From Thermoplasmata archaeon (GTDB lineage Archaea; Thermoplasmatota; Thermoplasmata; Thermoplasmatales; GCA-001856825), in contig JAJYUV010000075.1 in NCBI GenBank assembly GCA_021792355.1, positions 1 through 5,057 of the forward strand: a DNA stretch of 5,057 nt, in the 5' to 3' direction. Position 1 is the first letter of the stretch, and each line of letters begins with the position of its first letter. The notes below the pieces were generated by a model, which saw only the letters and a program-made list of their open reading frames with translations, ran no database searches and had not been told where the DNA came from. This document shows, one piece after another, positions 4,146-5,057 of the stretch. Position numbers and translations under genes: made by a program.

Positions 4146-5057
4146 CTATGTTAGGAATGCAGAAACTCCCTGTATTCTTCCCAACCCACCTGCCACTTTA
4201 GTCCAAGTCTCACCATTATCGGTTGAGCCGAACAAGTCCCCGTGGGTCGTCCCGAAATAAATGCCGGCCTCTTTCATTGAGTCTTGAGCCATGCCGTCAC
4301 GTAGAACCACAGCGTGATTGCCTTTTGGCAAACCTTCGCTGAATGTTTCCCACGTCTTCCCTCCATCTTCAGTCCTTTCCACCGTTATCTGACGCTGAAT
4401 GCACGAGTTGTGTTTCTTGCAACTGCCCTGGTAGGCTGGAATCACAAACAACGAATCCCTCTTTCCTTCGACTGTCACTATGGGGAATCCGTGTCTGACT
4501 TCATTGGAATGACTGATATCCTTCCACTTATCTCCCGAGTCAGTCGAAGCATATACTCCGCAATGATTTTGCTGATAAATCGTCCCTGGGTTAGACCGAG
4601 ATAATGCTAGCTTGTGTGTACACGAATGAACCTGATTTAGGTGTTCTACATCGTTTGGAATAGAAGGTTGGAACTCTCCTTTTTGCGTTGGACAAGAATC
4701 TATGATTCCATTTTTCAACGATTTCCAGGTCTCTCCACTATCATCGCTCCTGTACGTTCCATTTCCGGATGCGACAATATACAGCCTTCCCTTCTTGCGT
4801 GGATCGGATTTGACAGTGTGGATTGTTAGTCCCGTTGTACCGAAACCCCAGTCAATACCCCAGTTCTCTCTGTTGGGTGCCGTATAGAGCCCCGTTACCT
4901 CTTCCCACGTGCTTCCAGAGTTGTTGGACTTGAAGAGATGACCATACTGGGTTCCCGCGTACAGAACATTGTCCTCGTGATTATCTGCCTCTACCGTCCA
5001 CACTTTCCTCACGTGAAGACCCTTGTTAGATAATTTCCAAGTTTTTCCTTTGTCCTT
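4146..5057 (-). CDS. Asp-box (BNR) repeat beta-propeller protein, sortilin/sialidase-like fold (N-terminus outside window)
   Basis: The frame stays open to the right edge (303 residues visible), so the GTG at 5012 is internal, not the start. Six Asp-box turns (S/T-x-D-x-G-x-T-W) can be read in visible numbering: DKGKTW at 2-7, NNSGSTW at 45-51, DDSGETW at 105-111, TDSGDKW at 172-178, EDGGKTW at 230-236 and TDNGETW at 279-285. These mark successive propeller blades. QNHCGVYAS (163-171), RHGFPIVTV, EGLP...VVLRDGMAQD and IYFGTTHGDLFGS match a widespread uncharacterised bacterial and archaeal family, often labelled 'exo-alpha-sialidase' or 'glycosyl hydrolase'. I do not see a sialidase arginine triad, so enzyme activity is unsupported. 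Five cysteines (122, 146, 166, 213, 219) are present. Whether it is secreted cannot be judged without the N-terminus. Confidence 0.85.
   Translation of the reverse strand, partial: KDKGKTWKLSNKGLHVRKVWTVEADNHEDNVLYAGTQYGHLFKSNNSGSTWEEVTGLYTAPNRENWGIDWGFGTTGLTIHTVKSDPRKKGRLYIVASGNGTYRSDDSGETWKSLKNGIIDSCPTQKGEFQPSIPNDVEHLNQVHSCTHKLALSRSNPGTIYQQNHCGVYASTDSGDKWKDISHSNEVRHGFPIVTVEGKRDSLFVIPAYQGSCKKHNSCIQRQITVERTEDGGKTWETFSEGLPKGNHAVVLRDGMAQDSMKEAGIYFGTTHGDLFGSTDNGETWTKVAGGLGRIQGVSAFLT

Noticed and set aside
5010..5012. GTG as the start of the propeller protein
   Set aside because: The frame continues to the right edge and the extra residues contain another Asp box (DKGKTW), so the gene extends beyond the window.
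1..5057. CRISPR array, transposon or defence island
   Set aside because: No regularly spaced direct repeats, transposase motifs, long terminal inverted repeats or nuclease/defence domains are visible on either strand.

Overview
The window looks archaeal. The tRNA-Val gene ends at its discriminator base with no encoded CCA. Good Shine-Dalgarno sequences are absent in front of the starts I examined. A/T-rich TATA-like boxes lie about 26 bases ahead of the tRNA and of two protein start codons, which fits leaderless archaeal transcripts. The proteins (a LigB-type dioxygenase, a CPA-type antiporter, a short threonine dehydratase and an Asp-box propeller) occur in archaea and bacteria, so the call rests on the expression signals and tRNA. 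I cannot assign a lineage below archaea with confidence.

Layout, left to right. (1) Plus strand: the 3' part of a LigB-family extradiol dioxygenase gene runs in from the left edge and ends at 622. Forty bases later comes tRNA-Val(GAC), 663-735. (2) 736-871 is non-coding, with T-runs that may end the tRNA transcript and a possible promoter. (3) 872-1366, plus strand: an unrecognised four-helix membrane protein. (4) 1367-1518 lies between convergent genes and holds a doubtful 50-codon reading frame and a weak inverted repeat. (5) 1519-2757, minus strand: a CPA-superfamily cation/proton antiporter that starts with TTG and has unusual residues at the ion-binding site. (6) 2758-3075 (318 bases) has no intact gene. 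It holds the antiporter promoter, a plus-strand stretch of about 60 codons that reads like a protein but has no convincing start (2808-2993), and a perfect 8-bp inverted repeat just after its stop. (7) 3076-4041, minus strand: a short fold-type II PLP enzyme, most likely threonine/serine dehydratase. (8) 4042-4145 holds its promoter and an imperfect hairpin. (9) 4146 to the right edge, minus strand: an Asp-box (BNR) beta-propeller protein whose N-terminus lies outside the window.

The genes look like separate housekeeping or metabolic transcription units, not one operon or pathway. The dehydratase and antiporter each have their own promoter. I see no CRISPR array, transposase, phage gene, toxin-antitoxin pair or defence cassette, and no convincing new multi-gene system. 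The points most worth a second look are the antiporter lacking the near-universal aspartate of its family, the coding remnant at 2808-2993, and the possible small or frameshifted gene at 1367-1550.
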